From an uncultured Vampirovibrio sp. (GTDB taxonomy: Bacteria > Cyanobacteriota > Vampirovibrionia > Gastranaerophilales > Gastranaerophilaceae), in contig CAJTXT010000001.1 in NCBI GenBank assembly GCA_910583875.1, positions 186,001 through 250,000 of the forward strand: a DNA stretch of 64,000 bases, given 5' to 3'. Made by a program: the position numbers and the translations under genes. The notes under the pieces are model-generated. The model was not told where the DNA came from. It worked only from the letters and a program-made list of their open reading frames with translations, and did not search any database. This document shows positions 1 through 7,411 of this stretch, piece after piece (the stretch's first letter is position 1; the number at the start of each line of letters is the position of its first letter).

Positions 1-327
1 GAGAAAAAAGTAACAATTGAATGGGTAAATGCTACAGAAAAAACAAATAAATCCAATTACACAAGTCTTAGCATGTCAAATCCAATAAATAGAAATCAAG
101 AATCTGATAAAATTGCTTCAATGGTAAATACAATTTTAAATGAAGAATTTCCAGAATTAATAAATAATTCACTTATTCATGATTTAGTTTTATACAATGT
201 ATTACAGAAGGTTGATACTGTACAAACAGTAGAAAATGTTTTATCATGTATGAAAACAAATCGTGCAAAACAAATAAACGATGTGTACTTTAAAAATGGA
301 GAAGTTCGTATTAAATGTTCAATTTAA
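1..327 (+). CDS. 3' part of an unrecognised gene
   Basis: The frame is open from the first base of the window, so the gene starts upstream and only its last 108 codons are seen. An internal ATG at 73 could give an 84-residue protein, but nothing resembling a strong ribosome binding site precedes it. The end is rich in Asn, Ile and Val and contains a segment (SMVNTILNEEFPE) that recurs in modified form in the next gene. I recognise no family. The stop overlaps the start of the following gene by 13 bases, so the two are probably co-transcribed and translationally coupled. Confidence 0.55.
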   Translation, partial: EKKVTIEWVNATEKTNKSNYTSLSMSNPINRNQESDKIASMVNTILNEEFPELINNSLIHDLVLYNVLQKVDTVQTVENVLSCMKTNRAKQINDVYFKNGEVRIKCSI

Positions 328-623
328 AACGTTTTAAAATAGTAAAAGAATTAAAAAATTCAGAACAGAAATCAAATTGGCTAAAATTTTCATCATTAAG
401 GAATAATGAAAAGAATAAAAGTGAGCTTTTAGATTCTATTCTTGATGACAATAAATTTATTGAAGAAGATTTAAAAATTCGTTCAATGGTTGAAAATATG
501 TTGAAAAAAGAATTTTCAGACGACATAAAAAATATAAAAGATTATGATTTTCTTGTTGATTCTGTTGTTAATAAACTAAAGCAAAAACAACTTGGCGAAA
601 CAATTGAACAAGAAATAGAATAG
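315..623 (+). CDS. hypothetical protein, 102 aa
   Basis: Small charged, Lys/Glu-rich protein with no signal peptide or membrane segment. It starts inside the end of the preceding gene. Residues about 55-90 (SMVENMLKKEFSDD and following) resemble the matching part of the upstream protein, suggesting a shared helical module repeated in neighbouring genes. It is followed directly by a hairpin terminator, so it ends its transcription unit. No function can be assigned. Confidence 0.5.
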   Translation: MFNLKRFKIVKELKNSEQKSNWLKFSSLRNNEKNKSELLDSILDDNKFIEEDLKIRSMVENMLKKEFSDDIKNIKDYDFLVDSVVNKLKQKQLGETIEQEIE

Positions 624-648
624 ATATAATATAAAAAATTTAGTTATA

Positions 649-683
649 AATCATTACCAAACAAGGTAATGATTTATTTTTTT
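649..683 (+). terminator. intrinsic terminator
   Basis: A 10-bp perfect stem (AATCATTACC/GGTAATGATT) with a 6-nt loop is followed by a T-rich run. It separates the two hypothetical genes upstream from hsp20. Confidence 0.8.
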
Positions 684-700
684 ATTCCTTCCAAAATAAA

Positions 701-718
701 ATCGGATTTAATTCCGAT
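701..718 (+). promoter_or_regulatory. hairpin in the hsp20 leader
   Basis: The arms ATCGGA/TCCGAT enclose 6 nt and lie about 20-40 nt before the hsp20 ATG, just ahead of its Shine-Dalgarno (TAGGAG). It may be an operator, a leader hairpin or a weak thermosensor. The sequence alone cannot decide. Confidence 0.3.
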
Positions 719-739
719 ATTTTTGTATAGGAGAAAGAA

Positions 740-1201
740 ATGAAATACTTAATTAAAAAACCAGATACTTTTTTAAACACATTAAATGAAGATATTAATT
801 CAATATTACAGAAAAGTTTTGATAATTTATTCCCAGAATATATATTTCACCAAGAATTAAAAGGGATGGCAATGCCTGTTGATGTAAAAGAATACGAAGA
901 CAGCTATTGCGTAAAAGTAGAACTACCTGGAATAAACAAAGAAAATATCAATGTAGATATTAATAAATCTTATGTAAAAATTGAAGCCAATAAAGAAGTT
1001 GAAAAAGAAGAAGAAAATAAAAAACATAAATATCATAAATCAGAATTCAGATATGGAAGTTATTCAAGAACACTTTATTTCCCTTATGAAATAGATGTTG
1101 AAAAATCAGATGCAGACTTAAAGAAAGGTATATTGGAATTACACTTACCAAAATTGCATGCTGATGAAAAAGAAACAAAGAAATTAGAAATAAAAGACTA
1201 A
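740..1201 (+). CDS. Hsp20/alpha-crystallin small heat shock protein
   Basis: ATP-independent holdase chaperone that forms cytoplasmic oligomers and keeps unfolding proteins soluble. The protein is 153 residues, normal for the family. After a variable N-terminal arm, the alpha-crystallin domain runs from about residue 46 (PVDVKEYEDSYCVKVELPG) to about 140, including the family-typical VELPGI and the closing GILELHLPK (A-x-x-x-n-GxL type) strand. A Lys/Glu-rich loop around residues 85-105 and a charged C-terminal tail follow the usual plan. The Shine-Dalgarno AGGAGAAAG precedes the ATG. The next gene starts 2 bases after the stop, so they form an operon with the flavoprotein behind it, consistent with a stress-response unit. 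Confidence 0.93.
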   Translation: MKYLIKKPDTFLNTLNEDINSILQKSFDNLFPEYIFHQELKGMAMPVDVKEYEDSYCVKVELPGINKENINVDINKSYVKIEANKEVEKEEENKKHKYHKSEFRYGSYSRTLYFPYEIDVEKSDADLKKGILELHLPKLHADEKETKKLEIKD

Positions 1202-1203
1202 CA

Positions 1204-1443
1204 ATGACAATAATTATAGGAATAAAACTTCCTGATAAAGAAGAAAATGCAGTTGAATTTCAAAAAATACTAACGAAGTTCAACTGCATTATCAGAATGA
1301 GAATCGGGATAAATAACTCATCTATATTTTGCTCTTCTAACGGAATAGTATTGCTTCAGGTCGAAAGCCAAGAGAACGCAATAAATTTAGAAAAAGAACT
1401 GTTAGATATCAGCGGAATTGAATTGCAAAGAATGATTTTTTAA
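1204..1443 (+). CDS. small ACT-like protein, possibly TM1266 type
   Basis: A 79-residue protein whose alternating strand/helix pattern (IIIGIKLPD, then a helix, then IIRMRIGI, GIVLLQVES, a second helix, ISGIELQRMIF) fits a single ferredoxin-like/ACT-type domain. The phrasing 'MRIGI...' and the ending on an 'ISGIELQ' strand resemble the TM1266 family found near iron hydrogenase genes, which bind small ligands. That assignment is an inference from pattern only. It lies between hsp20 and an FAD oxidoreductase with gaps of 2 and 14 bases, so the three are very likely one operon. Confidence 0.4.
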   Translation: MTIIIGIKLPDKEENAVEFQKILTKFNCIIRMRIGINNSSIFCSSNGIVLLQVESQENAINLEKELLDISGIELQRMIF

Positions 1444-1457
1444 AAAGGGAAACAAAA

Positions 1458-2822
1458 ATGGCAGAAAAAGTAGTAATAATAGGCGGCGGAGCAGCAGGTC
1501 CAAAAACTGCAGCAAAATTAAGAAGAGAAAGAAGTGATATAAAAATAGATTTATATACGCAAGAAGATATTATTTCATACTCTGCCTGCGGTTTACCTTA
1601 TTATATTGAAAATATTATTCAAAATTCAGATACATTAATAATGCGGACACCTGAAGATTTTAAGAAGCAAAATATAGATGTTCATATAAAACAAAGATGT
1701 ATTAAAGTTAATCCAGATGAGCAAACTGTATTAATTGAAGATTTAATTTCTAAAAATATATATGAAGTTAAATACAATATATTAGTAATTGCAACAGGCG
1801 CAACACCAATAATGCCAAAGATTGCAAACATCAATTTAAAAAACATATATACTCTTCGAACAATCCAAGATGGAATAAATATAAAAAATAAGATGAGGAC
1901 ATCGAAAAAAGCTGTCTTGCTAGGCGGAGGATATATTTCAATAGAAGTAATGGAGGCACTTGTACATAACAATATACAAGTAACATTAATTGAAAGAAAT
2001 TCACAAATATTAAAAATGTTTGATGAAGACTTTGCACAATTAATAACAGATTACATAATCGGCAGAAATCCTGGACAGGTAAATATATTAACAAATGAAG
2101 AAGTTGTTGCGTTTATGGGTAATGAAAAAGATGAAGTAACAACAGTAATAACAGCTTCAGGAAAAGAAATAGAAACAGATTTTGTCATACTAGGAACAGG
2201 CGTAAAACCAAACACAGACTTTTTAGAAGGAAGCGGAATAAAACTAAGCATAAATAACAGCATAAAAGTAGATAAAACATTGAAAACATCAAAAAACGGA
2301 ATATATGCTGTAGGTGATTGTACAGATAATTTTAATTTAGTTACAAATAAATATACATGGGTACCTATGGGGTCTACAGCTAATAAAGAAGGACGCTGTG
2401 CAGCAATAAATATAGCTGGAGGAAACTGTTTGTTTGACGGAATTTTAAATTCAACAATTACAAAATATTTTGATTTAACTATCTCTATTATTGGTATAAG
2501 TTATAAAGAAGCACTTGAACATGGTTTCCAGCCGGAATTTGCAATAGTAACAAAACGAGATAAAGCAGGCTATATGCCAAATAACGGAACAATGACCTTA
2601 AAATTAATTGCAGATAAAAACACACATACAATTCTTGGCATACAAGGCATAGGTGAAGGTGAAGTAAATCAACGAATTAATGCAGTAATTCCAGCAATAC
2701 TAAGCAAAACAAAGCTGGAGTCGTTTATGAATTTGGATTTACCATATTCTCCACCATATTCTCCAGCTATAGATCCTGTATTAAATGCAGCCCAGATAAT
2801 TTATCAAAAAATTAACGGTTAG
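1458..2822 (+). CDS. FAD/NAD(P)-dependent oxidoreductase, CoA-disulfide reductase / NADH oxidase type
   Basis: Pyridine nucleotide-disulfide oxidoreductase family enzyme of 454 residues. Seen in order: the FAD Rossmann motif IIGGGAAG at residues 7-14; the single redox cysteine in SACGLPYY (Cys44), which marks the CoA-disulfide reductase, NADH oxidase and NADH peroxidase branch; the NAD(P) site LLGGGYISIE near residue 155; and the second FAD motif IYAVGDCTD near 285. Residues from about 330 form the dimerisation domain. Substrate (oxygen, peroxide, CoA disulfide or polysulfide) cannot be read from sequence. No rhodanese domain is attached. The last 11 bases overlap the convergent protease gene. 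In this operon with hsp20 it probably serves oxygen or thiol stress in an anaerobe. Confidence 0.85.
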   Translation: MAEKVVIIGGGAAGPKTAAKLRRERSDIKIDLYTQEDIISYSACGLPYYIENIIQNSDTLIMRTPEDFKKQNIDVHIKQRCIKVNPDEQTVLIEDLISKNIYEVKYNILVIATGATPIMPKIANINLKNIYTLRTIQDGINIKNKMRTSKKAVLLGGGYISIEVMEALVHNNIQVTLIERNSQILKMFDEDFAQLITDYIIGRNPGQVNILTNEEVVAFMGNEKDEVTTVITASGKEIETDFVILGTGVKPNTDFLEGSGIKLSINNSIKVDKTLKTSKNGIYAVGDCTDNFNLVTNKYTWVPMGSTANKEGRCAAINIAGGNCLFDGILNSTITKYFDLTISIIGISYKEALEHGFQPEFAIVTKRDKAGYMPNNGTMTLKLIADKNTHTILGIQGIGEGEVNQRINAVIPAILSKTKLESFMNLDLPYSPPYSPAIDPVLNAAQIIYQKING

Positions 2823-4041
2823 CAGTCATTTTTTCATTTGCAATCATTTGTAATAATACTTCCTGAGCTTTTTTAAGCTGAACATCATTCTTAGCCTTAA
2901 TATCTTCTTCAGTTAGTTTTACTTCAATATGAGGTGCAATACCTTTTTTATTAATATCAGTTCCGTTTGGTGTTAAATATTTTTGAACAGTAATATTTAG
3001 ACCAGCACCAAATGGAGTCAAACTTTTTACTTCTTGAACCAAACCTTTTCCAAAAGTATTTTCACCAATAAGTACAGCTCTTTGGTTATCTTTTAATGCT
3101 CCAGACATAATCTCACTAGCAGAAGCACTGCCTTTATTGATTAAAACAACAATAGGTTGAGATGAGAAGTATCTTTTTGATGATCTTGAAGTATCTTTAT
3201 AACCATCTCTATCAACAGTACTAACAATAATATCATTATCTAAAAATAAATCTGATATTTGAATAGCATTAGTTAATAAACCGCCTGTATTAGCTCTAAG
3301 GTCAATAATAATACCTTCTTTATTTTTATATTCAATCATTTTATCTTCAAAGGAATTACCAACATTTCTTCCCATAAAAGAACTTAGCCTAATATAGCCA
3401 ATTTTATCATCCAGCTTAAAATTATCAGGTAATTTAGATGAAATAGCTTTAATTTCAATTTCATCACGAACAATTTTATATGTTTTGTTAGGAACATCTT
3501 TTCTTTTAATAAGAAGTTCAACAGTAGTACCTTTTTCACCTCTAATTTTATCAGCAGCTTTATCAACCGTCATATCTTTTGTTGATACACCATCGATTGC
3601 AAGAATTTCATCTTCTGCTAATAAACCAGCTTTTTGACCAGGAGTATCTTCAATAGGCGCAATTACCAATACTTTACCATCACGTAAACCTATTTGAACT
3701 CCAATCCCGCACAAAGAACCTTTAATCATATTTTTTTCTTCTTCAAATTCTTTAGGCGGAACAAACCTTGTATACCTGTCATTCAAACTTGCAATCATAG
3801 TATCAATTGCTATATAGGCATCTTCAGGTGTTTTAATTTTATCATCATATTTATGACGCCATTTAGACCAATCCTGACCATTGTTTGTCTGGTCTAAATA
3901 TTTTGAATTGACAATTTTCCAAACCATATCATACAAAACTGTTTCAGATTCAGCCATTGCAGTATTACTTCTACTGCAAGTAATACTTACAAGCATTAAA
4001 GCTAATGTTATTAATGCTGTATTTTTTAGAAATTTTTTCAC
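2812..4041 (-). CDS. C-terminal processing peptidase, S41 family
   Basis: Periplasmic serine protease that trims the C-termini of exported proteins. I chose the GTG at 4041 (409 aa) because AAGGAG lies 7 bases before it and the protein then opens with a proper Sec signal (Lys-Lys, hydrophobic core, AMA cleavage site near residue 27). The upstream ATG at 4092 would bury that signal. A PDZ domain (GIGVQIGLRDGKVLVIAPI) spans about residues 85-165. The catalytic Ser is in GSASASEI and the Lys in FGKGLVQ, about 25 residues apart, as in CtpA/Prc. It converges on and overlaps the flavoprotein gene by 11 bases. Its own promoter must lie between 4042 and the peroxiredoxin gene. Confidence 0.9.
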   Translation of the reverse strand: MKKFLKNTALITLALMLVSITCSRSNTAMAESETVLYDMVWKIVNSKYLDQTNNGQDWSKWRHKYDDKIKTPEDAYIAIDTMIASLNDRYTRFVPPKEFEEEKNMIKGSLCGIGVQIGLRDGKVLVIAPIEDTPGQKAGLLAEDEILAIDGVSTKDMTVDKAADKIRGEKGTTVELLIKRKDVPNKTYKIVRDEIEIKAISSKLPDNFKLDDKIGYIRLSSFMGRNVGNSFEDKMIEYKNKEGIIIDLRANTGGLLTNAIQISDLFLDNDIIVSTVDRDGYKDTSRSSKRYFSSQPIVVLINKGSASASEIMSGALKDNQRAVLIGENTFGKGLVQEVKSLTPFGAGLNITVQKYLTPNGTDINKKGIAPHIEVKLTEEDIKAKNDVQLKKAQEVLLQMIANEKMTANR

Positions 4042-4226
4042 AACTCTCTCCTTACTACACTCATTATAATATAAATTCCAGTTTTTAGTCATTACCCTCC
4101 TCCCAAAATAAGACTAATGTTTCAAAATAAAGTTTCATAAAAAGAAATATATCCTTAACTTATATTCACAAAGGCAATGAAATAAACATTAATTAAAATT
4201 AATTTAATAAAAAAAAGGAGAAATAT

Positions 4227-4664
4227 ATGCATTATTTAGATATAGAATTAGACGGAATTGATTCAACAGGGAATGAAAAGAAATACAAGTTATCAGACTT
4301 TGCTGGTGAAAATATAATTTTATATTTTTACCCAGAAGATGATACACCTGTTTGTACACAAGAAGCACACGAATTTCGCGATGCTATGGAGATATTAAAA
4401 AATTACGCAAAAGTTATAGGCGTAAGTAAAAATAATATTGAAGAACATAAAGAATTCCAAAAGAAACATGAATTAAATTATATTCTTTTGTCTGATACAG
4501 AAAATAAACTTAAACAAGCATTTAAAGATCATGACAAATTTATAACAAATATGCATCGTTCAACATTTATAATTGATAAAGAAGGAAATATTGTTAAATT
4601 CTGGGATAAAGTTGATGTAGATGGGCATATTAATGAAATTTTTGAATATTTTAAAAATAATTAG
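4227..4664 (+). CDS. peroxiredoxin, BCP/PrxQ type, apparently 1-Cys
   Basis: Thiol peroxidase that reduces hydrogen and alkyl peroxides in the cytoplasm. The 145 residues match the BCP subfamily in length. The catalytic signature FYPEDDTPVCTQEAHEFRD carries the peroxidatic Cys with the upstream Thr, and an Arg (NMHRSTFIID) follows at the usual distance. Two oddities: BCP normally reads TPGC, here TPVC, and the resolving Cys five residues later is replaced by His, so the enzyme probably works as a 1-Cys peroxiredoxin needing an external thiol. AAAAGGAG precedes the ATG. It stands alone, divergent from the S41 protease. Confidence 0.9.
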   Translation: MHYLDIELDGIDSTGNEKKYKLSDFAGENIILYFYPEDDTPVCTQEAHEFRDAMEILKNYAKVIGVSKNNIEEHKEFQKKHELNYILLSDTENKLKQAFKDHDKFITNMHRSTFIIDKEGNIVKFWDKVDVDGHINEIFEYFKNN

Positions 4665-4719
4665 TTTGCATATAAGCAATGTTTAAGATAGAATATTTTG
4701 TAGTCCAAGAGAGAATTTT

Positions 4720-5055
4720 GTGGTAAATAAAAAAATTATATTAATTGATCTTGATGGCGTTCTAAATAAATACACAGGAGAATATCAAGAAAACTATATT
4801 CCGGAAATTCAAGACGGAGCATTGTTGTTTATAAAGAATTTAAGTCAAAACTATAATATTAAATTATTTACTACGCGCGAAAAACAACTTGTTCTTGATT
4901 GGATAAAAGAACATAAAATCGAGAAATATGTTTCAGATGTTACAAATACAAAAGAACCGGCATGGCTATATGTTGATGACAGATGTGTAAAGTTTGAAGG
5001 TAATTTTGACCAATTAACAGAACAAATTGAAACATTTAAAACATGGTATAGTTAA
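4720..5055 (+). CDS. small HAD-like protein
   Basis: A 111-residue protein opening with the HAD motif I, ILIDLDGVLNKY (two Asp), followed by a motif II-like FTTREK at about residue 48 and an acidic motif (YVDDRC) near residue 88 matching motif IV. Without a cap domain it belongs to the minimal HAD phosphatase-like proteins, so the substrate is unknown. The start is GTG at 4720 with a purine-rich AAGAGAG upstream. No better in-frame start is seen. A terminator follows at once, so it is monocistronic or a tail of the peroxiredoxin unit 55 bases upstream. Confidence 0.65.
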   Translation: MVNKKIILIDLDGVLNKYTGEYQENYIPEIQDGALLFIKNLSQNYNIKLFTTREKQLVLDWIKEHKIEKYVSDVTNTKEPAWLYVDDRCVKFEGNFDQLTEQIETFKTWYS

Positions 5056-5063
5056 ACTTTCCT

Positions 5064-5091
5064 TCAGCAGATATTCTCTGCTGATTTTTTT
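5064..5091 (+). terminator. intrinsic terminator
   Basis: Stem TCAGCAGA/TCTGCTGA with a 5-nt loop followed by seven T residues, 8 bases after the stop of the HAD-like gene. Confidence 0.9.
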
Positions 5092-5107
5092 ATAGTATTA
5101 TTTAGTT

Positions 5108-5494
5108 ATGAAATATATTAGCCGATTAATATTATTAATATACATTTTCTTTGTATCAATAATTGCTTCTTTTGCATTTGATTTTAATAGTTCCATTTCT
5201 TCAAATAACAGTTCAAAAGATACTATTTCTGCTGTTCAATATTATAATCAAGATATTATCAATTCTAAAGATAATGAACTATTAGAAGTTAATATATCAA
5301 GAAACGATAATATATTTCTAAATAATAGAAAAACCTCAAATTTATACGATGGTGGAATAAATAATTCATATATATTTACATCAAATCAATTCCGAAACTT
5401 ACTATATTATATTTATACAAATACATTCTTAGACAATAAAACATCATCTGTTATATCTTTCCTTGTTTTTGAAATACAACCGAATGCACCATAA
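5108..5494 (+). CDS. hypothetical secreted protein
   Basis: A 128-residue protein beginning with a clear Sec signal (Lys-Tyr, then a hydrophobic run of about 18, ending SFAFDF). The mature part is Ser/Asn-rich with many Ile and Tyr and no cysteine, typical of an exported, lineage-specific protein. No family is recognised. There is no convincing Shine-Dalgarno close to the ATG at 5108, which immediately follows a terminator, so it presumably has a short leader of its own. Confidence 0.5.
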   Translation: MKYISRLILLIYIFFVSIIASFAFDFNSSISSNNSSKDTISAVQYYNQDIINSKDNELLEVNISRNDNIFLNNRKTSNLYDGGINNSYIFTSNQFRNLLYYIYTNTFLDNKTSSVISFLVFEIQPNAP

Positions 5495-5549
5495 TTCCTG
5501 TTTAATTATATTGTTTTACAGTTAATTAAAATTTATAACAGGAGAAATT

Positions 5550-5813
5550 ATGAATACAGATTTAATGACTCAAAATCTGCATGCAGGATTAATGCTTGCG
5601 TGCTTAGGGATGTTAGTAGTTATGCTATTTCTAACACTAATGATAGGTGTTATGAAAATAAATGAATTTATTATTGGAAAATTAAATAAAATATTTCCCG
5701 AAGAAATAAAAGAAGAGCCAAAAAGGAATGTAAATTCAAAGACAGATGAAGAAATTGCAGTTGCAATTGCAGCAGCAATGAATCATCACGGTCTTATAAA
5801 AGGAGGTAATTAA
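5550..5813 (+). CDS. OadG-like small membrane protein (Na+-pump decarboxylase gamma type)
   Basis: An 87-residue protein with one N-terminal transmembrane helix (about residues 13-35, LMLACLGMLVVMLFLTLMIG), a charged linker and a C-terminal EEIAVAIAAAMNHH segment. This is the plan of the gamma subunit of oxaloacetate/methylmalonyl-CoA decarboxylase sodium pumps, where gamma anchors the complex. No alpha or beta decarboxylase subunit is nearby. Instead its stop overlaps the start of an ion transporter (TAATG), so it is translationally coupled to that. It may therefore be an accessory or assembly subunit of the transporter. AGGAG precedes the ATG. Confidence 0.6.
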   Translation: MNTDLMTQNLHAGLMLACLGMLVVMLFLTLMIGVMKINEFIIGKLNKIFPEEIKEEPKRNVNSKTDEEIAVAIAAAMNHHGLIKGGN

Positions 5814-7138
5814 TGGAAGCTGTATATGCTTTTGTTAGTGCGCATAATGTAATAATTTCAGCAGGATTATTGCTTTTTGCATATATTTTTATAGCAACGG
5901 AAAAGATACCCAAAGTAACTATTGCACTTTTAGGCGCAACAATAACAATTATATTAGGCTTGGTAAGCCAGACAAAAACAATAGATGATAGTATAAATCC
6001 ATTGTATTTTGTTAACTTTGTAGATTTCAATGTAATTTTCTTGTTAGTTTCAATGATGATAATAGTATCTATTACAACAAGAAGCGGAGTATTTAACTAT
6101 ATTGCAAATGAACTGTTAAAATTAACAAAAGGACACCCAATAAAAGTGCTTATTGCGTTAGGTTTGTTTACTGCAATAGTAAGTGCATTTTTAGATAACG
6201 TTACTACAGTAATATTAATTATGCCTATAACATTTTCTATTGCAAAGAAACTTGATATAAACCCAATACCATTTCTTTTAACAGAAATTGTTTCTTCTAA
6301 TATAGGTGGAACAGCAACATTAATCGGTGATCCTCCTAATATAATTATAGGCAGTGCAGGCGGACTTGCATTTATGGACTTTATAAAAGAATTAACATTA
6401 GTAGTTGCAATTATATTAGTTGTAGTAATAGCATTAATGGTTTTATGTTTTAAAAAATCACTAAAAGCTTCTGAAGAAAAGATGAAAGAAGTTGCGTCAA
6501 TAGATAATTCAAATACAATTACAGACAAGTCATTAATGTTTCGTTCAATGTGTGTATTATTCTTTGTTATATTAGGTTTTATTTTGCACGATGTAATACA
6601 TATTGAAACTTGTATTGTAGCAATGCTTGGAGCAAGCATACTTCTATTATTTGAAAAACCGACAGATATACTTAGAGATGTTGAATGGAATACAATCTTC
6701 TTCTTTATAGGCTTATTCATAATAATAGGAGGATTAGAAGCCTCTGGCGGTATTAAATTAATGGCAGAATGGATATTAGCAGTAACAAAAGGTTCTGAAA
6801 CAGCAACGGCAATGATTATACTTTGGGCTTCTGGTATCATTTCAGGAATTATAGATAATATTCCTTATACAGCAACAATGGCACCAATGATAGCAGAAAT
6901 CCAAAACGTAATGGGCAATGCTTATGCATATCCACTATGGTGGTGTTTATCATTAGGTGCTTGTCTTGGCGGAAATATGACAATAATAGGTGCAGCAGCA
7001 AACGTAATAGTTTCTGAAAATTCAGCAAAAGAAGGACACCCTATAAGCTTTATCGGATTTCTAAAGTACGGTATTCCAATTGTGTTTATATCATTAGCTA
7101 TAAGTACAGCTTATATCTATATAAAATTTTTAAGATAA
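5813..7138 (+). CDS. SLC13/ArsB/NhaD-type ion transporter
   Basis: Integral membrane transporter of 441 residues with about eleven hydrophobic segments arranged as an inverted repeat. The first half contains SAFLDNVTTVILIMPI and IGGTATLIGDPPN, and the second half SGIIDNIPYTATMAP and LGGNMTIIGAAANV. These paired DN-(V/I)-(T/P)-T and GGxxTxIGxxxN motifs define the ion transporter superfamily members ArsB, NhaD and the P protein. A Na+/H+ or dicarboxylate/H+ role is likely, but the ion cannot be told from sequence. The start codon overlaps the OadG-like stop and the ribosome site AGGAGG lies inside that gene. A strong terminator follows. Confidence 0.8.
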   Translation: MEAVYAFVSAHNVIISAGLLLFAYIFIATEKIPKVTIALLGATITIILGLVSQTKTIDDSINPLYFVNFVDFNVIFLLVSMMIIVSITTRSGVFNYIANELLKLTKGHPIKVLIALGLFTAIVSAFLDNVTTVILIMPITFSIAKKLDINPIPFLLTEIVSSNIGGTATLIGDPPNIIIGSAGGLAFMDFIKELTLVVAIILVVVIALMVLCFKKSLKASEEKMKEVASIDNSNTITDKSLMFRSMCVLFFVILGFILHDVIHIETCIVAMLGASILLLFEKPTDILRDVEWNTIFFFIGLFIIIGGLEASGGIKLMAEWILAVTKGSETATAMIILWASGIISGIIDNIPYTATMAPMIAEIQNVMGNAYAYPLWWCLSLGACLGGNMTIIGAAANVIVSENSAKEGHPISFIGFLKYGIPIVFISLAISTAYIYIKFLR

Positions 7139-7160
7139 AAGTAAATAAATTTCTATAAAA

Positions 7161-7192
7161 AAAGACCATAAATTAAATTATGGTCTTTTTTT
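7161..7192. terminator. bidirectional terminator
   Basis: An 11-bp perfect stem (AAAGACCATAA/TTATGGTCTTT) with a 6-nt loop, A-rich on the left and T-rich on the right. It can end both the transporter transcript (+) and the peptide locus transcript (-). Confidence 0.9.
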
Positions 7193-7403
7193 ATTTACAA
7201 GTACCAACATAATAAGTAGGACAAGTTGAACAATTATAACATGCTGCACAACCATTACCAATAGAATAGCAATATGCTATAAGTTCCTCATATCTTAAAC
7301 CACCTTCAACTATGTCATTGTATAATTCATGAATTTGCTTATCTGTTAAATTATCTAATTTTTCAAGATGATTATTTCCAATATCAAAATTTTTGTTATC
7401 CAT
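7191..7403 (-). CDS. Cys-rich small peptide, candidate RiPP precursor (locus 1)
   Basis: A 70-residue peptide with a Lys/Asp/Glu-rich first half and a C-terminal part (from about residue 44) holding six cysteines, four of them spaced CAACYNCSTC, that is Cys every third residue, and ending GTCK. The first half contains LTDKQIHELYNDIV followed by EGG, closely parallel to LSPDEIQSMFSDVV in the precursor at 24605-24778. A shared leader is therefore likely, with a possible double-Gly cleavage site. AAGGAG precedes the ATG, 8 bases after the ATP-grasp gene stop, so the two are one operon. The modified or metal-binding nature of the product is unknown. Confidence 0.6.
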   Translation of the reverse strand: MDNKNFDIGNNHLEKLDNLTDKQIHELYNDIVEGGLRYEELIAYCYSIGNGCAACYNCSTCPTYYVGTCK

Positions 7404-7411
7404 AATTCTCC

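Noticed and set aside
311..526. Minus-strand frame of 71 codons
   Set aside because: Lies wholly inside the plus-strand 102-residue gene, low-complexity Ser/Phe-rich composition, no ribosome site.
2812..4092. ATG at 4092 as start of the S41 protease
   Set aside because: It would put 17 polar residues before the signal peptide. GTG 4041 has AAGGAG and gives a proper signal.
6097..6840. Minus-strand frame of 247 codons
   Set aside because: Mirror of the transporter gene, whose membrane helices and family motifs are clear. The antisense protein has no domain and is Ile/Asn-rich by mirroring.
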